Assembly (NCBI GenBank): GCA_964590955.1
Contig: CAZPYT010000018.1
Span: forward strand, 1-18,083
DNA length: 18,083 bases
Source of the DNA: CAZPYT01 sp964590955
GTDB lineage: Bacteria > Patescibacteriota > WWE3 > UBA101185 > UBA10185
Direction of reading: 5' to 3'
Below the pieces are notes generated by a model. The model searched no databases. It was not told the origin of the DNA and saw nothing but the letters and a program-made list of their open reading frames with translations. Positions 6,979 through 14,709 of this stretch are shown in pieces. The position numbers and the translations under genes were made by a program. Each line of letters opens with the position of its first letter. Position 1 is the stretch's first letter.

Positions 6979-7517
6979 GAGAATTAGATGCACAAAGCAA
7001 AATGTTATTGTGTTCTTCTATAAGAACCTCAAGATATTCACGAAAGGTTGTGAGCTTATTGAGGGATTTATCTGATGGTTTATATAAAACCGATCAGGCT
7101 GATTCCGTAAAAAATCTAGACACACTCATGGATGAAGAACTAGCCGGGGTGATGAATAAGATACTTGAATCAACCGATTTAGACAAACCGATGGATGTAG
7201 AGCATATTTTACGCCAGATTATAAATTTTTTGAATGGTGTGGAAGAAGTTAATTTTGTTATTCCTATTATTCCTAAAAAAGAATTTGTGAAAAGACTTTA
7301 TGATTGGTGTGTACAAAATATTCGCGGCGAAATTCTTTTGAACTTTACAACAAATAGGTTAATGGATAGCGGTTTCTTAATGATTTACAAGGGAAAATAT
7401 TTTGAATACTCCTTGGAAAATTTGTTGAATGAATATTTAGGTTCTCATGATCTAGGTACATATTTCGATCGGGCTGTGGCCGTGACTACTCAACCTTCTC
7501 AGGAGGTCCAAAATTAG
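6975..7517 (+). CDS. atpH: Delta (OSCP-like) subunit of the F1-like ATPase
   Basis: 180 residues, the normal size for delta, which joins the peripheral stalk to the top of the alpha/beta head. The sequence is strongly diverged. The best evidence is the C-terminal pattern at about 119-155 (EILLNFTTNRLMDSGFLMIY, then YFEYSLENLLNEYL), which follows the delta plan of a strand, a 'liGG.vi' turn and a final D/E-x-S-x-x-x-L helix. The N-terminal 90 residues are predicted helical, as in the delta N-domain. Its ATG overlaps the b-like stop (ATGA), and alpha follows 13 bases later: the usual b-delta-alpha order. The call relies partly on gene order. Confidence 0.7.
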   Translation: MRELDAQSKMLLCSSIRTSRYSRKVVSLLRDLSDGLYKTDQADSVKNLDTLMDEELAGVMNKILESTDLDKPMDVEHILRQIINFLNGVEEVNFVIPIIPKKEFVKRLYDWCVQNIRGEILLNFTTNRLMDSGFLMIYKGKYFEYSLENLLNEYLGSHDLGTYFDRAVAVTTQPSQEVQN

Positions 7518-7530
7518 CTCAGGATGGCAT

Positions 7531-9009
7531 ATGACAATAAACTTTGAAGAAACATTACAAACAACAAAAGAGATAGGCTACGTAGCGTTAACAGCGTATC
7601 CTCTTATGTACGTGAAGGGTTTGCCTTCTGTAAAAATGTCGGAAATTGTGTATTTCGAGTCGGGCCAAATGGGTATGGTTATTAGTCTTTCTGAAGAATA
7701 TGCAGAAGTGGTTCTTTTTTCAAAATCATCTGTAGCTATAGGTACTAGAGTAGTTCGCACAATGAAACCGTTCTCTATACCCATTAGTGACTCCTACATT
7801 GGCAAAGCTATAGATCCTATGGGCAGACCTTTTGATAAATCTGTTGTTATCGACAACATTAAAGAAGAAAGGTATATTGATGCACTTCCTACAAAACTGG
7901 ATACAAGAGAAAGAGTAACAGAACCATTATTAACAGGTGTATCTATTGTTGATATGATGGTTCCTTTAGGAAAGGGTCAACGAGAACTTGTACTTGGGGA
8001 TCGAAAAATTGGAAAAACATCTTTTCTGCTTCAAACGATCATGACACAGGTTAAAGCTGGTACTTTATGTATTTACGCGGGAATTGGACGTAAAAAAATG
8101 GAAGCCAAATACGTGGAAACCTTTGTTAGAGATAAAGGTCTGGGCGGTAATGTAATTAACATATTTTCATTTGCTTCAGATCCGTTAGGCTTGGTATATA
8201 TTACACCTTATTCTGCCATGACCTTGGCTGAATACTATAGAGATCAAGGTAGAGACGTGCTTGTTATTCTGGACGATTTAACTGCTCATGCTAAATACTT
8301 TAGAGAAATGTCTCTTCTCAATAAAAAATTTCCAGGTAGAGAATCTTATCCCGGCGACATCTTTTACACACACGGTAGAATGTTTGAGCGCGCCGGTAAT
8401 TTTAAGCATCCTTCCGGACCCAAGTCTATTACCTGTTTGGGTGTTGCAGAAACTGTCGGCGGTGATATTTCAGGTTATATTCAAACTAACTTAATGTCTA
8501 TAACAGACGGTCATATTTTCTTTGACAATGACATTTTTGAAGAAGGGCGCAGACCTGCGGTAAACACGTTCTTATCAGTTACAAGAGTTGGACGCCAGAC
8601 ACAGACTAAACTCAGGTGGGGAGTTAATCGTGAGTTGACTACATTCTTCACACTTTCGGAGAAACAGAAGAGATTTTCACATTTTGGCGGAGAGCTCAAC
8701 GAAGGCATAAAGGCAACACTTGAGATGAGTGAGAGGGTTGATGCTTTTTTTACGCAGCCTATGGGTACGACAATGTCCCTAAATCCCCAAATAATTTTCT
8801 ATTGTTTAGTTTGGGTTGGTGCCTTTAATACATACTCAAAAGAACAAATAAAATCATCTGCGCTGAAGATGGAAGCGAAGTATCAAACAGATTCAGCATA
8901 TAAGAGCAAGCTTGATGGTTTTGTAGAAGGCACACAGGAATTTAATACACTATTAGGTCAGATTAGCGGAAAGGCACAAGAGTTGATGAAGGAGCTGACG
9001 AATGCATAG
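7531..9009 (+). CDS. atpA: Alpha subunit of the F1-like ATPase
   Basis: 492 residues, slightly shorter than usual (about 500-515), mainly because the N-terminal delta-binding stretch is short. It forms the noncatalytic nucleotide sites of the alpha3beta3 head. Visible motifs are the P-loop GDRKIGKT (156-163; typical alpha GDRQTGKT), VILDDLTAHAKYFREMSLL (246-263), SYPGDIFYTHGRMFERAG (272-289), SITDGHIFF (323-331) and FLSVTRVG (348-354), whose R352 corresponds to the alpha arginine finger that completes the catalytic site on beta. An AGGA lies 6 bases before the ATG, and an AGGAGG lies further up inside the end of delta. The stop overlaps the gamma start by 8 bases. The alpha identity is secure and the functional residues I checked are present. 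Confidence 0.95.
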   Translation: MTINFEETLQTTKEIGYVALTAYPLMYVKGLPSVKMSEIVYFESGQMGMVISLSEEYAEVVLFSKSSVAIGTRVVRTMKPFSIPISDSYIGKAIDPMGRPFDKSVVIDNIKEERYIDALPTKLDTRERVTEPLLTGVSIVDMMVPLGKGQRELVLGDRKIGKTSFLLQTIMTQVKAGTLCIYAGIGRKKMEAKYVETFVRDKGLGGNVINIFSFASDPLGLVYITPYSAMTLAEYYRDQGRDVLVILDDLTAHAKYFREMSLLNKKFPGRESYPGDIFYTHGRMFERAGNFKHPSGPKSITCLGVAETVGGDISGYIQTNLMSITDGHIFFDNDIFEEGRRPAVNTFLSVTRVGRQTQTKLRWGVNRELTTFFTLSEKQKRFSHFGGELNEGIKATLEMSERVDAFFTQPMGTTMSLNPQIIFYCLVWVGAFNTYSKEQIKSSALKMEAKYQTDSAYKSKLDGFVEGTQEFNTLLGQISGKAQELMKELTNA

Positions 9010-9907
9010 TTTAAAAGATATAAAAAAAGATTTACTGGTTCTTAGAGACTTTCATGACATTATGGAGACGTATGAGGAAATTGCTGCTATAAGAATGCGC
9101 AAAGTCAAAAAGTCAGTTTTACTGGAGAGAGAGTTTTTAAAAGGGTTAAGTGACGTTTTTAGATTTGTCGAGATGGCTTATGACACTTATCTCGTAAAAG
9201 TAGGAAAATACGTGAGGGGCAAAAGACATTTTATAAAAACAAATAACAAAGATGTGCTCATTTTACTGTCTGCCAATATGGGCTTGTACGGAGAAATAGT
9301 TCACAAGATAGTAAATAAATATGTTGATGATGCTGCTAAAACAAATGCCGAACTTGTTGTAATTGGTAAAAGAGGTAAGAGGTCGGTTGAAGTCCTCTTG
9401 CCTAATAGGGAATTCCAGTATTTTGATTTTTCGGATTCAGGTTCTGATGAAGAGAATCTAAAAAGGGTGTTGGATTATATACTGCAATACAGAAATATTT
9501 ATGTTTATCACGGTCTCTTTGATTCCATTTTAAAGCAAGATGTGTCCATCAATAACGTAACCGGTGATATTTCTAAATTTGCTTATTCTGAGGACGCACC
9601 GAAAGAAGAAGAGCTTGAGGATCCAAAATTCGGTTTTTTTGAACCGTCGATAGAGGATGTAGCTGCTTTTTTCGAGACCCAGACATTGTCGGTAATTTTT
9701 GAACAAGCCATACACGAATCAAGTTTGAGCAAATTTGCATCCAGAATGGTTTCGCTTGATATGGCTGTGTCGAACATTAATGAACAGATTAAGAAAACAA
9801 ACTTTGATTTTAAGAAAATGAAGCATAGATCTTTTAATAAAAAACAAATAGTATTAGTTTCAAGTATCTTTGCGTTGCGTACCGTAACGGCGAAGAGCAA
9901 GAAATAA
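9002..9907 (+). CDS. atpG: Gamma subunit (central rotor shaft) of the F1-like ATPase
   Basis: 301 residues (E. coli gamma is 287). The N-terminal helix (1-55: SLKDIKK, then EEIAAIRMRKVKK) matches the gamma start, where KIT.AM..VAA.K is usual. LLSANMGLYGEI (88-99) matches the 'SDrGLcGg' turn. The C-terminal helix (about 237-297, ESSLSKFASRMVSLDMAVSN then FNKKQ) matches the conserved gamma end. Residues about 190-220 are acidic and diverged. It should form the coiled-coil shaft turning inside alpha3beta3 and resting on the membrane ring. AAGGAG lies 8 bases before the ATG, one of the better Shine-Dalgarno sites in the operon; the start lies inside the end of alpha. Identity is good despite divergence. 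Confidence 0.88.
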   Translation: MHSLKDIKKDLLVLRDFHDIMETYEEIAAIRMRKVKKSVLLEREFLKGLSDVFRFVEMAYDTYLVKVGKYVRGKRHFIKTNNKDVLILLSANMGLYGEIVHKIVNKYVDDAAKTNAELVVIGKRGKRSVEVLLPNREFQYFDFSDSGSDEENLKRVLDYILQYRNIYVYHGLFDSILKQDVSINNVTGDISKFAYSEDAPKEEELEDPKFGFFEPSIEDVAAFFETQTLSVIFEQAIHESSLSKFASRMVSLDMAVSNINEQIKKTNFDFKKMKHRSFNKKQIVLVSSIFALRTVTAKSKK

Positions 9908-9908
9908 A

Positions 9909-11330
9909 ATGGAAGATATAACTATAAAGAACAGCAAAGTAATTAATACTTCAGTATCAGCCAGAGTAATTGGCGTTAAGGGTTTTGTTGTGGAAGTAGA
10001 ATTTACCGGTGATGAGAAGCCTGCTTTAAATGATATTTTGATTTTACAGGGTAATGATAATGTTAAAATGCAGGTCTTCAGATCTTCCACCCGCAACAAT
10101 TTTTATTGTTTATGTCTTGCCAATATAGAACAGGTTTCGCGCGGTGCTAAAATAATCAATACAGGAAAGCCTTTGCATATTCCGGTTGGCGCTGGCTCAT
10201 TAGGTAGAGTTATTGATATTTTCGGTTTACCAGTTGACGGTTTGGGTGAGATTAAAGCTGACGCATATTGGCCGATATATCGAAAAGCACCAAGCTATAA
10301 TGAGGTGCCAGACCATCTTGAGATCCTTGAAACCGGCATTAAAGTTGTGGATTTGTTTTGTCCGATAGTTAAAGGAGGAAAAGCCGGTTTATTCGGAGGT
10401 TCAGGTGTTGGCAAAACAGTTTTGCTTTCTGAAATAATGCACAATATTGTAGGGCAGGATATGCAAAACAACGTTTCTGTTTTTACAGGTATTGGTGAGC
10501 GTACAAGAGAAGGACATGAGCTCTTTTTAGATCTTGAAAAAAATGGGGTTTTGGATGGGGTTTCTTTAATTTATGGCGCAATGGGCGAGAACCCTTCCGT
10601 TAGATTTTTGACAGGGGCCGGAGGTACTACTATGGCTGAATATTTTAGAGATCAAGGAAAAAATGTTTTGATGTTTATCGATAACATTTACCGTTATGCT
10701 CAAGCAGGAAACGAACTCTCACTCTTAATGGATACCATTCCTTCAGAAGACGGTTATCAGGCAACCCTGTCATCTGAAATGGGCGCTTTACACGAACGCT
10801 TAGTTTCAACCAAAACAGCTTCAATTACAACTATAGAAGCAGTATATGTTCCTGCAGATGATCTATTGGACCAAGCTGTTCAAGCAGTTTTTAAGTTTTT
10901 GGACTCTTCGGTAGTTATGTCAAGAGAGGTTTATATGCAAGGTAGATATCCTGCTGTTGATATTTTGGAATCAGGTTCAAGCGCGATTAACCCGGAGACT
11001 CTTTCCGAAGAACACTATTTAACAGTTTTGGCGGCTCAGGCACTTTTGAAAAAAGCGGACTCATTGGAAAGAATAGTTTCGCTGGTTGGTGAAGCAGAAC
11101 TTTCGGAAGAAGATCGAACGATTTATCAGCGGGCTAATAAAGTGCGTAACTTTATGACTCAAAACTTTACCGTTGTGGCTGGCCAGACAGGAATGAAGGG
11201 TGCCTTTGTTTCAAGAGAAAATTCTGTTAGGGGTGTCAAAAGAATTATAGATGGTGAGTTTGATTCTATATCAGAAGATAAATTCATGTTTATTGGTGAG
11301 GTTGACGAAGCCAAATCCAAGACAAGTTAG
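9909..11330 (+). CDS. atpD: Beta (catalytic) subunit of the F1-like ATPase
   Basis: 473 residues, normal length. It carries the ATP-hydrolysing sites. P-loop GGSGVGKT (163-170). Catalytic glutamate and neighbouring arginine in GERTREG (E197, R198). Walker B aspartate D258 in VLMFIDNIYRYAQAG, with the following conserved arginine. YVPADD (313-318) provides the adenine-stacking tyrosine. ELSEED (397-402) is the lever region acting on gamma. So catalysis looks intact. Differences lie outside the core: the usual TDPAPATTFAHLD is LDQAVQAVFKFLD, and the N-terminal barrel is diverged. It starts 1 base after gamma and ends 5 bases before epsilon, so translation is probably coupled. The beta identity is secure. 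Confidence 0.97.
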   Translation: MEDITIKNSKVINTSVSARVIGVKGFVVEVEFTGDEKPALNDILILQGNDNVKMQVFRSSTRNNFYCLCLANIEQVSRGAKIINTGKPLHIPVGAGSLGRVIDIFGLPVDGLGEIKADAYWPIYRKAPSYNEVPDHLEILETGIKVVDLFCPIVKGGKAGLFGGSGVGKTVLLSEIMHNIVGQDMQNNVSVFTGIGERTREGHELFLDLEKNGVLDGVSLIYGAMGENPSVRFLTGAGGTTMAEYFRDQGKNVLMFIDNIYRYAQAGNELSLLMDTIPSEDGYQATLSSEMGALHERLVSTKTASITTIEAVYVPADDLLDQAVQAVFKFLDSSVVMSREVYMQGRYPAVDILESGSSAINPETLSEEHYLTVLAAQALLKKADSLERIVSLVGEAELSEEDRTIYQRANKVRNFMTQNFTVVAGQTGMKGAFVSRENSVRGVKRIIDGEFDSISEDKFMFIGEVDEAKSKTS

Positions 11331-11335
11331 CAGTT

Positions 11336-11707
11336 ATGAATCCTGAAGATAAATTTAAGCATCTTAAAGCACAAAAAGCAGATATCGAACCTAAAAAGTC
11401 TTCAACTGACAAGTCGAAAAGTAGAAATGATGCAGATGCAAATTTATTGAGTAGACACATCGAAGAAAATATAAAAGTAGATATCAGAAGTAGAAAAGAG
11501 CAATTTTTTGATGGAAATGCAAAATCGGTTTCTTCGATTAACGATACAGGAGAATTTGATGTATTGCCTAAACACGCAAACTTTGTGACATTAATAAGGG
11601 GTTATGTAATTGTAGATAGGGGACTTCCTACTGAAAAGAAATTTGAAATTGATAACGGTGTGTTAGCGTCAAAAACTGGTGCGGTTGACGTTTACCTTGA
11701 TTTTTGA
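11336..11707 (+). CDS. atpC: Epsilon-like subunit: N-terminal Lys-rich extension, no C-terminal hairpin
   Basis: 123 residues. Residues about 45-122 are an epsilon beta-sandwich; GEFDVLPKHA (72-81) matches the family's GELGILPNHA, and DNGVLASKTGAVDVY follows its last strands. The protein then stops. The two-helix C-terminal domain that in bacterial epsilon binds ATP and inhibits the enzyme is missing. In its place is a roughly 44-residue N-terminal extension, rich in Lys, Ser and Asp and probably disordered. The sandwich normally sits at the foot of gamma against the c ring. It is the last gene of the operon; its TGA is separated by one base from the convergent rplA stop. The fold assignment is good; the function of the extension is unknown. 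Confidence 0.8.
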   Translation: MNPEDKFKHLKAQKADIEPKKSSTDKSKSRNDADANLLSRHIEENIKVDIRSRKEQFFDGNAKSVSSINDTGEFDVLPKHANFVTLIRGYVIVDRGLPTEKKFEIDNGVLASKTGAVDVYLDF

Positions 11708-11708
11708 T

Positions 11709-12347
11709 TTATTCAAGCTCTACACAATGAGATTTACCCATCGTAGAGCATAGGAATACTGATTTTATGAATTCAGGTTTAGCTTTTTGAGGTTTATGCT
11801 GTCTCAATGTAGTTAAGACCTCGTTCAAGTTTTCCTCGAGTTTATCTTCGCTAAAACTAACTTTACCGATGCCTGTATGGATAATAGGTGCATTCGGCTC
11901 CAATCTGATTTCGATTTTCCCTTTTTTAAATTGTTCCACAGCTTTTTCTACATCTTCTGTTACGGTGCCGTTTTTTGGATTAGGCATTACGCCGGCCGGA
12001 CCTAAGACTCTGGCAATTTGTGCTAATTTTGGCATTGTTCTTGGTTCTGCTACTAACACATCGAAATCAACGCCCGGTTTAATATCACCTTTTTCAATCT
12101 TTTTCAAATCTCCCTCGACTAATTCCAGGTCTGCACCGTTTACTTTCTTTGAAGCAAAAACTGCAACTTTTAAAGTTTTTCCTGTCCCGTGGGGAAGCAT
12201 CGTAGTATATCTTACAGATTGGTCTTGTTTTTTAGGATCAAGGTCAAGGTTAATGTGAACTTCTAAAGTCTCATCAAATTTTGATTTCGAACCTTTTTTA
12301 ATTTCTTTGATTGCATTTTTTATTGTATATTTTTTTATTTCTTTCAT
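11709..12347 (-). CDS. rplA: Ribosomal protein L1
   Basis: 212 residues, a little shorter than typical L1 (about 230), with a trimmed N-terminus. Landmarks: KFDETLEVHINLDLDPKKQD, RYTTMLPHGTGKT, RVLGPAGVMPNPKNGTVT, IIHTGIGKVSF and the late STMGKS. L1 binds 23S rRNA at the stalk near the E site and in many bacteria represses its own operon. It is the last gene of secE-nusG-rplK-rplA and starts 4 bases after rplK. It ends one base from the convergent epsilon gene, with no terminator space, so transcripts probably run into each other. rplJ/rplL, the usual next genes, are not here. Confidence 0.96.
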   Translation of the reverse strand: MKEIKKYTIKNAIKEIKKGSKSKFDETLEVHINLDLDPKKQDQSVRYTTMLPHGTGKTLKVAVFASKKVNGADLELVEGDLKKIEKGDIKPGVDFDVLVAEPRTMPKLAQIARVLGPAGVMPNPKNGTVTEDVEKAVEQFKKGKIEIRLEPNAPIIHTGIGKVSFSEDKLEENLNEVLTTLRQHKPQKAKPEFIKSVFLCSTMGKSHCVELE

Positions 12348-12351
12348 AGGA

Positions 12352-12798
12352 TTATTTTTCCAGTTTAACTCCCATTGATCTTGCAGTACCTTCCACTACT
12401 TTTACTGCCTGATCTACATTATTTGTATTTAAGTCAGGCATTTTAACTTTTGCAATTTCTTCTGCCTGCGCTCTTGTTAATGTACCTATTTTATCTTTAT
12501 TTGGTACAGCAGAACCTTTAGCAAGTTTCAAAGCTTTTTTAATCAGTTCTGAAGTAATAGGTGTTTTGGTAATAAATTTAAAAGATCTATCTTCAAATAC
12601 AGTCAAAACGACCGGTATTATATCGTCGCCCATTTGAGCTGTCTTAGCATTGAATTCCTTGCAGAATTCCATTAAAGCGACGCCATGCTGACCCAAAGCA
12701 GGCCCAACCGGAGGTGCCGGAGTAGCTTTACCGGCAGTAATATTAAGTTTAACAATTGCCTTTATTTTTTTACCTGATTTAGGTTTTGCATCTGCCAT
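12352..12798 (-). CDS. rplK: Ribosomal protein L11
   Basis: 148 residues, full length. It shows the L11 signature: KLNITAGKATPAPPVGPALGQHG near the start, with the conserved prolines, and CKEFNAKT next. Then come FITKTPITSELIKKA and, near the end, VEGTARSMGVKL. L11 forms the GTPase-associated centre with 23S rRNA. It starts 4 bases after nusG and is followed 4 bases later by rplA, the common bacterial order, so it is almost certainly co-transcribed with both. Confidence 0.97.
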   Translation of the reverse strand: MADAKPKSGKKIKAIVKLNITAGKATPAPPVGPALGQHGVALMEFCKEFNAKTAQMGDDIIPVVLTVFEDRSFKFITKTPITSELIKKALKLAKGSAVPNKDKIGTLTRAQAEEIAKVKMPDLNTNNVDQAVKVVEGTARSMGVKLEK

Positions 12799-12802
12799 AT
12801 AT

Positions 12803-13438
12803 TTATATATTCTGAACTTGCACGAAGTCCAATTCTACAGGAGTTTCTCGCCCAAATACAGAGACAAAAACTCTGACTTTGCCTTGATCCTCATTAACTT
12901 CATCAACTTTTCCTAAGAAATCTCTAAAAGGTCCCTCCATAATTTTGACTGAATCGCCGACAGTGAATTTAGCCTCAAATTTTGGAGCTTCCATAGTAGC
13001 AAATTTCATCAGTGTCTTAACTTCAGCTTCCGGGATTGGTGTTGGAGTGGAGCCCATTCCGACAAAACCGGTGACACCTCTTGTTGATCTGACTAAAAGC
13101 CAGGCATCATCACTCATATCCATCAGCACAATAACATAACCCGGGAACAATCTTTCGTCCACTGATCTTTTTTTACCTTCACTAATTACTATTTTTTGTT
13201 GGTGGGGGATAAAAATCTTAAATATTTTTTCAGTATATCCGCCTGATTCTGCTCTTTGTTTTAACGTGATAGCAACCTTTTTTTCGTGTCCTGCGTATGT
13301 ATGTACAACATACCATTTGGCTGTTTCAGATACATTTGCATTTACAGTAACAATACCTTCTTCTTTATTAAAGCCGGTTTCATCGAGTCTTGGCGATTTA
13401 GTAGCATTTTCGGTTTTGTTATCTTTTTTATTTGTCAT
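12803..13438 (-). CDS. nusG: Transcription elongation/antitermination factor NusG
   Basis: 211 residues from the ATG at 13438. The reading frame stays open to 13489, but 13438 is preferred because its ATG overlaps the secE stop as ATGA, a typical coupled junction. The first ~40 residues are a polar, lineage-specific extension. The NGN domain follows (KWYVVHTYAGHEKK, then ERLFPGYVIVLMDM and VRSTRGVTGFVG), then a KOW domain (about 155-211: GDSVKIMEGPFRDFLGKV). NusG binds RNA polymerase and links it to ribosomes or Rho. Both domains are intact, so it should be functional. Confidence 0.96.
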   Translation of the reverse strand: MTNKKDNKTENATKSPRLDETGFNKEEGIVTVNANVSETAKWYVVHTYAGHEKKVAITLKQRAESGGYTEKIFKIFIPHQQKIVISEGKKRSVDERLFPGYVIVLMDMSDDAWLLVRSTRGVTGFVGMGSTPTPIPEAEVKTLMKFATMEAPKFEAKFTVGDSVKIMEGPFRDFLGKVDEVNEDQGKVRVFVSVFGRETPVELDFVQVQNI

Positions 13439-13641
13439 TTTACAAGTATAGCGGAAAGAGCTTCTTTTAGCAGAAGATCCAGTCCCCAAACATATAATGC
13501 AACGCCTAAACTAACACCTAAAACGTACCCAGTCAAGCGAATTGTTTTATCTTTTGAGGGCCAAGCTACCTTTTTAAACTCAACGTAAGCCTCTTCAAAA
13601 AACCTCTTAATTTTTAGTGTCTGGTTTTTAAGCGTTTTCAC
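13435..13641 (-). CDS. secE: Preprotein translocase subunit SecE
   Basis: 68 residues, starting with GTG at 13641. The amphipathic helix and motif EFKKVAWPSKDKT, followed by a single membrane segment (about 40-60, YVLGVSLGVALYVWGLDLLL), are diagnostic of short bacterial SecE. It clamps SecY in the translocon. It leads the secE-nusG-rplK-rplA operon. The start is fixed by the promoter only 6 bases upstream and by the expected SecE length. Confidence 0.93.
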   Translation of the reverse strand: MKTLKNQTLKIKRFFEEAYVEFKKVAWPSKDKTIRLTGYVLGVSLGVALYVWGLDLLLKEALSAILVK

Positions 13642-13647
13642 TTGGAG

Positions 13648-13656
13648 ATTCTAGCA
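13648..13656 (-). promoter_or_regulatory. Leaderless promoter of the secE operon
   Basis: Minus strand: TGC followed by TAGAAT (13653-13648), an extended -10, then 6 bases (ctccaa) and the GTG at 13641. Initiation 6-7 bases past the -10 would place the first mRNA base at the start codon. No -35 of quality is visible at 17 bases (TTCCCC), consistent with dependence on the extended -10. Confidence 0.55.
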
Positions 13657-13696
13657 TTTTTTTGCGACTGGGGGAAGTTTAGAAAGTTTCAAACTA

Positions 13697-13740
13697 GTTG
13701 CATACTTTATATCTTTTTAAAGATTAGTAAAGTATGCAAC
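13697..13740. repeat. Perfect 13-bp inverted repeat with inner 6-bp repeat
   Basis: gttgcatacttta (13697-13709) is exactly complementary to 13728-13740, and inside it ATCTTT (13711-13716) pairs with AAAGAT (13719-13724). No T-run follows on either strand, so it is a poor intrinsic terminator. It lies about 45-90 bases upstream of the secE -10. A second, shorter palindrome, agtttcaaact (13685-13695), lies between. It may be an operator, or the 3' end of an RNA coming from the right. Confidence 0.6.
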
Positions 13741-13984
13741 CAATTGATTCGATCTTGAATTTACTATTATCGACGGCGTCTTGTAGCAACCTTACGGATG
13801 ATCACGAGTATTCCAGGGATCAAAGATACCCAGGCGAGTTTGCCTGTGAAAAAAGCTTTGAGTTTTGGTATATATCAATGGCTGGTGAATGCAGCTATCA
13901 CATGCCTTATTTCAGAATATCTTCAATATTAAACTCATAAGCTGTATAGTTTTACTACCTGTATTAGGTACCATTTTTCCCATA
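13741..13984. other. Intergenic stretch with possible RNA fold
   Basis: No gene is supported here; a 68-codon ORF from 13734 has no homology signals and starts inside the inverted repeat. Possible structure on the plus strand: AGCTT-TGAGTTT (13854-13865) pairs with AAACTCA-t-AAGCT (13931-13943) over 12 bp with one bulge. Smaller hairpins are GGGATC/GATaCCC (13816-13831), CAGGC/GCCTG (13831-13846) and GCTG/CAGC (13881-13895). No convincing promoter is seen, so evidence for an RNA gene is weak. Confidence 0.3.
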
Positions 13985-13993
13985 TGTTATAAT
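13985..13993 (+). promoter_or_regulatory. Extended -10 promoter of the M50 protease, leaderless
   Basis: TGT-TATAAT (13985-13993) is a perfect extended -10. It ends 6 bases (ccccgt) before the ATG at 14000. The -35 is weak. This arrangement predicts a leaderless mRNA and decides the protein start. Confidence 0.6.
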
Positions 13994-13999
13994 CCCCGT

Positions 14000-14605
14000 A
14001 TGCTTCTCGGCTTATTATTTTCACAGCCCCTAATATTCATTTTAGTAGTAACAGCACTTGTTATGTCTTTGACAATTCATGAGTTTGCGCATGCATTCGC
14101 TGCCGACAAACTTGGTGATAATACCCCGCGTCTTTTAGGCAGATTATCTTTAAATCCAAAAGCTCACTTAGATCCAATCGGTTCGTTGTTGCTGCTAGTT
14201 GCAGGCTTTGGATGGGGGAGACCGGTTCCTTTTAATCCGATAAATATGAAAAATCCAAAAAGAGATTCAGCAATTGTGGCTTTTGCAGGTCCGCTTTCAA
14301 ATATTTCACTCGCAGTTGTTTTTACTTTGTTACTTAATATAATCGGAACATCTTCTATTCTCTCCGGGTTTTTTTATCGCGTAATATTTTATAACCTTGT
14401 TTTAGGAATTTTTAACCTCATCCCTCTACATCCACTAGATGGCTTCAAAGTTGTAGCAGGTCTACTTCCTACAAATCTACACATTCAATGGATGGAAATG
14501 GAAAAGTATGGAACAATAATGCTTCTAATTTTAGTAGTAACCGGCAGTGTTGATATTGTAGTAAGGCCGCTAATTAATGGTGCGTTATTACTACTGGGAT
14601 TGTAG
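14000..14605 (+). CDS. Site-2-protease-type (M50) membrane zinc metalloprotease
   Basis: 201 residues from the ATG at 14000. The frame is open back to 13889, but the promoter TATAAT lies at 13988-13993, so the longer version cannot be made from it. The zinc motif HEFAH (27-31) lies in the first membrane helices and the third ligand D147 in NLIPLHPLDG (139-148), the layout of compact M50 proteases. GRLSLNPKAHLDPIGS (47-62) and AFAGPLSN (94-101) are also typical. There is no PDZ domain. Such enzymes cut membrane proteins such as anti-sigma factors or leftover signal peptides. It stands alone, so the substrate cannot be inferred. Confidence 0.93.
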   Translation: MLLGLLFSQPLIFILVVTALVMSLTIHEFAHAFAADKLGDNTPRLLGRLSLNPKAHLDPIGSLLLLVAGFGWGRPVPFNPINMKNPKRDSAIVAFAGPLSNISLAVVFTLLLNIIGTSSILSGFFYRVIFYNLVLGIFNLIPLHPLDGFKVVAGLLPTNLHIQWMEMEKYGTIMLLILVVTGSVDIVVRPLINGALLLLGL

Positions 14606-14675
14606 TATCCATTTTTTTACTGTACCTATAATTAGTTTGTAATCTAATGTGCGTTGTTGTATATGCAGTTTTAAT

Positions 14676-14703
14676 TTGACCATTCACGCATGGGTGATAA
14701 AAT
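14676..14703 (+). promoter_or_regulatory. Promoter of the candidate small RNA
   Basis: TTGACC (14676-14681, 5 of 6), 16-base spacer, extended -10 TGA-TAAAAT (14695-14703, 5 of 6 in the hexamer). This is one of the best promoters in the window. Expected first base is near 14710. No start codon with a usable ORF follows. The gap 14606-14675 before it shows nothing notable. Confidence 0.65.
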
Positions 14704-14709
14704 ATATCT

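Noticed and set aside
5170..11707. Annotating the operon simply as a complete proton-translocating ATP synthase
   Set aside because: There is no a subunit, the c-like protein has no ion-binding carboxylate, and b and epsilon are altered. Only the catalytic head is conventional.
13439..13489. Longer NusG start at 13489
   Set aside because: It would overlap secE by over 50 bases; the ATG at 13438 forms a standard ATGA junction.
13734..13940. 68-residue plus-strand ORF upstream of the M50 gene
   Set aside because: It starts inside an inverted repeat, has no ribosome site, and its sequence is not protein-like.
13889..13999. Longer N-terminus for the M50 protease
   Set aside because: A perfect extended -10 at 13985-13993 lies inside the extension and 6 bases before the ATG at 14000.
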